61,585 nucleotides of DNA, from the NCBI GenBank assembly GCA_944332525.1, contig CALVKD010000001.1, forward strand, positions 113,841 to 175,425, given 5' to 3'. Source of the stretch: an uncultured Bacilli bacterium (GTDB taxonomy: Bacteria > Bacillota_I > Bacilli_A > RFN20 > CAG-449). Position 1 is the stretch's first letter. Every line of letters begins with the position of its first letter. Below the pieces are notes generated by a model. The model was not told the DNA's origin, did not search any database, and saw only the letters and a list, made by a program, of their open reading frames with translations. Made by a program: the position numbers and the translations under genes. Below are positions 58,981 through 61,585 of the stretch, piece by piece.

Positions 58981-59616
58981 CTAATTAACCTTTCCATAAA
59001 TTAACTTTTGTGTTTTTTCTTTATAGTTTTGGCAATATTGCTCGACTAAATTATAAAACTTTTGCGAATGGTTTGCGACTTTATCATGGCAAAGCTCATG
59101 AATGATTACTGAATCGATTAATTCTTTAGAAAAGTGAACTAATTTAATTCCAAAAGTAATCTCATGACTTCTTAAATGATTGACGCCTAAGCAGGTTACC
59201 ATATTTCTAATTTTAATTTGATGATGACTTAATCTCATAATTTTTTCTAATTCTTCTAACCTATTAACGATATAGGAATACAATATTTCTTTAATTGAGA
59301 GAAAACCACTCCCGAGATTAACATAACAATGTTCATAATCAAATGATGACTTTCCGCGATTAATAAAATGATAGACGCTTCCAAAAATATAAACATAGCT
59401 ATCAGTATAAAGAGGTGTCAGATTGATTTTAGCTAATTTTTCATACGGAAAAATTTTTTCTAATCTTTCGCGAAGTGAAGATAAAGACGAATTTTCGCTA
59501 ATAGTCGTCGAAATAATCCCGTAGCAGAGATAAAAGGTTCTCCGATTTCGCGTTCCATACGTCACTTCAACTGGAATATTTAAGTTATGGAGATTAAGAT
59601 GCAAAGTTTTCTTCAT
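58981..59616 (-). CDS. YgjP/SprT-like metallopeptidase (DUF45)
   Basis: About 211 residues from ATG 59616. Zinc-site signature HELCHDKVANHSQKFY near 175-190. The frame opens eight codons earlier at 59640, but the -10 box at 59629-59624 lies inside that stretch, so 59616 is preferred. No ribosome site precedes it. First gene of a unit with the TrmH-type gene, the lipoprotein and the GH43-like gene. Confidence 0.87.
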   Translation of the reverse strand: MKKTLHLNLHNLNIPVEVTYGTRNRRTFYLCYGIISTTISENSSLSSLRERLEKIFPYEKLAKINLTPLYTDSYVYIFGSVYHFINRGKSSFDYEHCYVNLGSGFLSIKEILYSYIVNRLEELEKIMRLSHHQIKIRNMVTCLGVNHLRSHEITFGIKLVHFSKELIDSVIIHELCHDKVANHSQKFYNLVEQYCQNYKEKTQKLIYGKVN

Positions 59617-59623
59617 ATAAAAC

Positions 59624-59632
59624 ATTATAACA
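59624..59632 (-). promoter_or_regulatory. extended -10 directly before the YgjP-like gene
   Basis: TGTTATAAT (extended -10) ends seven bases before ATG 59616, so the transcript should begin at or next to the start codon. Confidence 0.5.
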
Positions 59633-59713
59633 ACTATCATTTTTTAGAAGAAGATTTTATTAAAAGATGTAATAACTTGTATCTTTCATCAAAAAATGAA
59701 AAAATAACTGCGT

Positions 59714-60169
59714 ATGGAAAAAATATTAGTAAGTGCCTGTCTCGTCGGCGATAACTGTAAATATGACGGAAAAAATAATCTTAATAAAGAGGTTTTATCA
59801 TTAACTGAATATTTTGATTTAATTTTAATTTGCCCTGAAACTTTTGGAGGATTAAAAACTCCACGTGTGCCTAGTGAGAGAAATGGAAAAAAAGTAATTA
59901 ATCAAAAAGGAAAAGATGTCACTCAAAATTATCTTGATGGAGCTTATCTCTCATTAGCTATCGCAAAAGAAAATCGTGTCCGTTACGCGGTGATGAAAGA
60001 AAAATCTCCTTCTTGCGGCGTCCATCAAATCTATGACGGAAGTTTCTCGCATAAAGCTATCAACGGAACGGGAATCACTAGTGAAATCCTTAAAGAAAAC
60101 GGAATCGAAGTTTTCTCTGAAAATGAAATACCATTGCTTCTTGCGAAAATAAAAAGGAACGGCTTGTAA
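59714..60169 (+). CDS. DUF523 family protein
   Basis: 151 residues, whole family length. Signatures: VSACLVGDNCKYDGKNN with two cysteines near 8-15, CPETFGGLKTPRVPSER near 42, KEKSPSCGVHQIYDG near 97 and INGTGITSEILKENGI near the end. Function unknown; the conserved cysteines suggest metal or redox chemistry. No clear ribosome site. An IS3-type element begins within about ten bases of its stop codon. Confidence 0.9.
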   Translation: MEKILVSACLVGDNCKYDGKNNLNKEVLSLTEYFDLILICPETFGGLKTPRVPSERNGKKVINQKGKDVTQNYLDGAYLSLAIAKENRVRYAVMKEKSPSCGVHQIYDGSFSHKAINGTGITSEILKENGIEVFSENEIPLLLAKIKRNGL

Positions 60170-60215
60170 TTAATCCCAAAAGTTGGACTACGGGTAAAAT
60201 CTAATTTTATATTAA

Positions 60216-61090
60216 TTATAAATAGGATTGTTGTCTATATTGTATAGGTGATAATCCTTTTAATTTTGTTGTAATTCTACTTTTATTATAGTATTCAATA
60301 TAGTTAATCATTTCCTTTTCAAGTTCATTTAATGATTTAAATTCGTATTCATGTCCATAGAACATCTCTTTTTTCATAATCCCAAAGAAATTTTCCATCA
60401 CAGAATTATCTAAGCAATTGCCTTTTCTTGACATGCTTTGGATAATTCCTTTTCTCTTTAACATTGATTGATAATGATTCATTTGGTATTGCCATCCTTG
60501 ATCACTATGGAAAATTAATCCCGATAAATCATTATATTGGTTAAAAGCTTTATTAAGCATATCCACTACTTGATTATAATTAGGTCTTGTTGATATGTTA
60601 TAAGAAATAATTTCTCTGTTATGCATATCTAAAATAGGCGATAAATATAACTTGCCTGACGGAATACTAAATTCTGAAATGTCCGTTGTCCATTTTTGAT
60701 TAATTCTTGTTGTTTCAAAATGCCTTATTCCAGTTGCTTTATCTAATAATACGTTGTCGCATGTCCTACCAATTTCACCCCTATATGATTTATATTTTGA
60801 TCGTCGATTGATAGCTTTTAATCCCAATAATTTCATAATTCTTTGAACCTTCTTATGATTTATAATTATACCTCTATTTCTTAATTCTAAAGTGATTCGT
60901 GGATATCCATATCTTGCTTTGTTCTCATTGAATATTTCAACAATAATATCTTTAACCAATTTATCTTTATCTTCTCGTTTATATGTGTTTATTTCGTAGA
61001 AATAAGATGATTTAGAGATTTTCGATAATTTTAGAAGCGAGACTAATTTATACTTATGCCTTAATTCATTAACGATTTGTATTATTTCTT
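60216..61090 (-). CDS. IS3-family transposase OrfB (made by -1 frameshift)
   Basis: DDE integrase-type transposase. HTH_21 region NKARYGYPRITLELRNRG, then the rve core with TTDISEF (D), FHSDQGWQYQ (D) and NSVMENFFG (E), and a C-terminal YIEYYNKSRITTKLKGLSPIQYR. The frame has no good start and is open upstream to the slippery site at 61094-61088, so it is probably made as an OrfAB fusion; an internal TTG at 60959 is the alternative. All three catalytic residues are present, so it may be active. Confidence 0.93.
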
Positions 61091-61585
61091 TTTTTCTCGC
61101 TTTAGTCTCTTCTGAACCAAGGCATCTAATTTTTTTAAAAATTCATTCTCCATATCTGTCATTTCTTTTTCTCTTTTGAGAACTTCGTATTGTCTTTTTA
61201 ATTCCTCAAACTCTTCCCGTTCTGAAGTAGTTAATGGAGAAGATTTAATTTTATTAATCTTTTCTTCTTTTGACTTCATAATCTTTTTAGGTCTCCCTTT
61301 TGGCTTTGATACTAATCCATTATATCCATTTTCTTCATATCTATTCATCCATGTAAAAATTGTTGATGCCCCTCCAGGAATATTATATTCCGCGGCTAAT
61401 GATGCTTTTGATCTACCTTCGTATACTAATTGCACTAACATCATTTTAAACTTTGCTGAATATTTTTGATTTTTACTTGGATGCTCAAGAGATTTTAACC
61501 CATGTAGTTTATAACGGTCAACTATTCTTTCTATTGTACAATAACCAACATTAAACTTTTTTGCTATTGTTTTTAATCCTAATCC
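61082..61585 (-). CDS. IS3-family transposase OrfA, N-terminal end cut by window edge
   Basis: The frame is open to the window end. Two helix-turn-helix segments: one in the part starting GLGLKTIAKKFNVGYCTIER and another with SKASLAAEYNIPGGASTIFTWM. A C-terminal leucine-zipper-like coil (EREEFEELKRQYEVLKREKEM) follows. The end of the frame carries the heptamer A AAA AAG two codons before the stop, in register for a -1 shift into OrfB. Confidence 0.92.
   Translation of the reverse strand, partial: GLGLKTIAKKFNVGYCTIERIVDRYKLHGLKSLEHPSKNQKYSAKFKMMLVQLVYEGRSKASLAAEYNIPGGASTIFTWMNRYEENGYNGLVSKPKGRPKKIMKSKEEKINKIKSSPLTTSEREEFEELKRQYEVLKREKEMTDMENEFLKKLDALVQKRLKREKKK

Larger units (their letters stand above)
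60170..61585 (-). mobile_element. IS3-family insertion sequence, cut by the right edge
   Basis: Contains OrfB and OrfA on the minus strand with a frameshift signal between. The end nearest the DUF523 gene carries CCCAAAAGTTGGACTA (60175-60190), which resembles the terminal repeats of IS150-type elements. The other end and the target duplication are outside the window. Confidence 0.8.

Overview
The window is AT-rich and reads as chromosome from a low-GC Gram-positive bacterium. It is probably a gut-associated member of Bacilli close to the Mollicutes or Erysipelotrichia; this placement is inference. Evidence: T-box leaders on valS and ileS, the ileS-lspA-rluD order, MutS2, RNase HIII, a CpsB/C/D tyrosine-kinase module, lipoprotein signals, strong Shine-Dalgarno (SD) sites on most genes, and no outer-membrane genes. 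TGA is a stop (for example in glf) and tryptophan is TGG, so the Mycoplasma code is not used.

Layout. 1-7.0 kb: valS (cut by the left edge) with its T-box, then tig-lon-engB. 7.0-9.2 kb: a family 2 glycosyltransferase and UDP-galactopyranose mutase. 9.3-18.7 kb: a saccharide-utilisation locus (GH2, GH78 rhamnosidase, two alpha/beta hydrolases, GPH-type transporter) with a divergent DeoR-type regulator. 18.8-22.5 kb: a membrane-anchored GH3 enzyme with inverted domain order, a small membrane protein after it, and a CcpA-type operator in front. 22.7-27.2 kb: cpsC-cpsD-cpsB, an unrecognised helical protein and a GH43 enzyme in one overlapping unit. 27.4-34.4 kb: tyrS, an M18 aminopeptidase, yaaA, a uracil permease with an unusual leader, and a Na/Pi cotransporter. 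34.5-38.5 kb: an M6 protease lipoprotein, cardiolipin synthase, a truncated secreted gene, an IS remnant and tRNA-Arg. 38.6-44 kb: mutS2-uvrC and a divergent fucO. 44-50.5 kb: a complete F1Fo ATP synthase operon. 50.6-55.8 kb: rnhC, then ileS-lspA-rluD behind a T-box. 56-60.2 kb: a YgjP-like metallopeptidase, a TrmH-type methyltransferase, a leucine-rich lipoprotein, a GH43-like protein and a DUF523 gene. 60.2 kb to the end: an IS3-family element running off the right edge.

How the parts fit. The GH2/GH78/esterase/GPH set lacks signal peptides, so it probably takes up rhamnose-containing oligosaccharides and cuts them inside the cell. Rhamnose breakdown yields lactaldehyde, which FucO reduces. 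The GH3 enzyme works at the membrane and looks catabolite-repressed. The ATP synthase c subunit carries the ligand pattern of Na+-coupled rotors with two carboxylates.

Most notable: (1) the uracil permease leader encodes a 23-codon peptide with an SD site, whose stop codon lies three bases before an intrinsic terminator and just after a U-rich tract, the layout of UTP-sensing pyrBI/pyrE attenuation; (2) the two-carboxylate Na+ c subunit together with an epsilon subunit lacking its C-terminal domain; (3) the domain-inverted, doubly anchored GH3; (4) an attenuator-like leader before cls; (5) several genes without SD sites that look leaderless.
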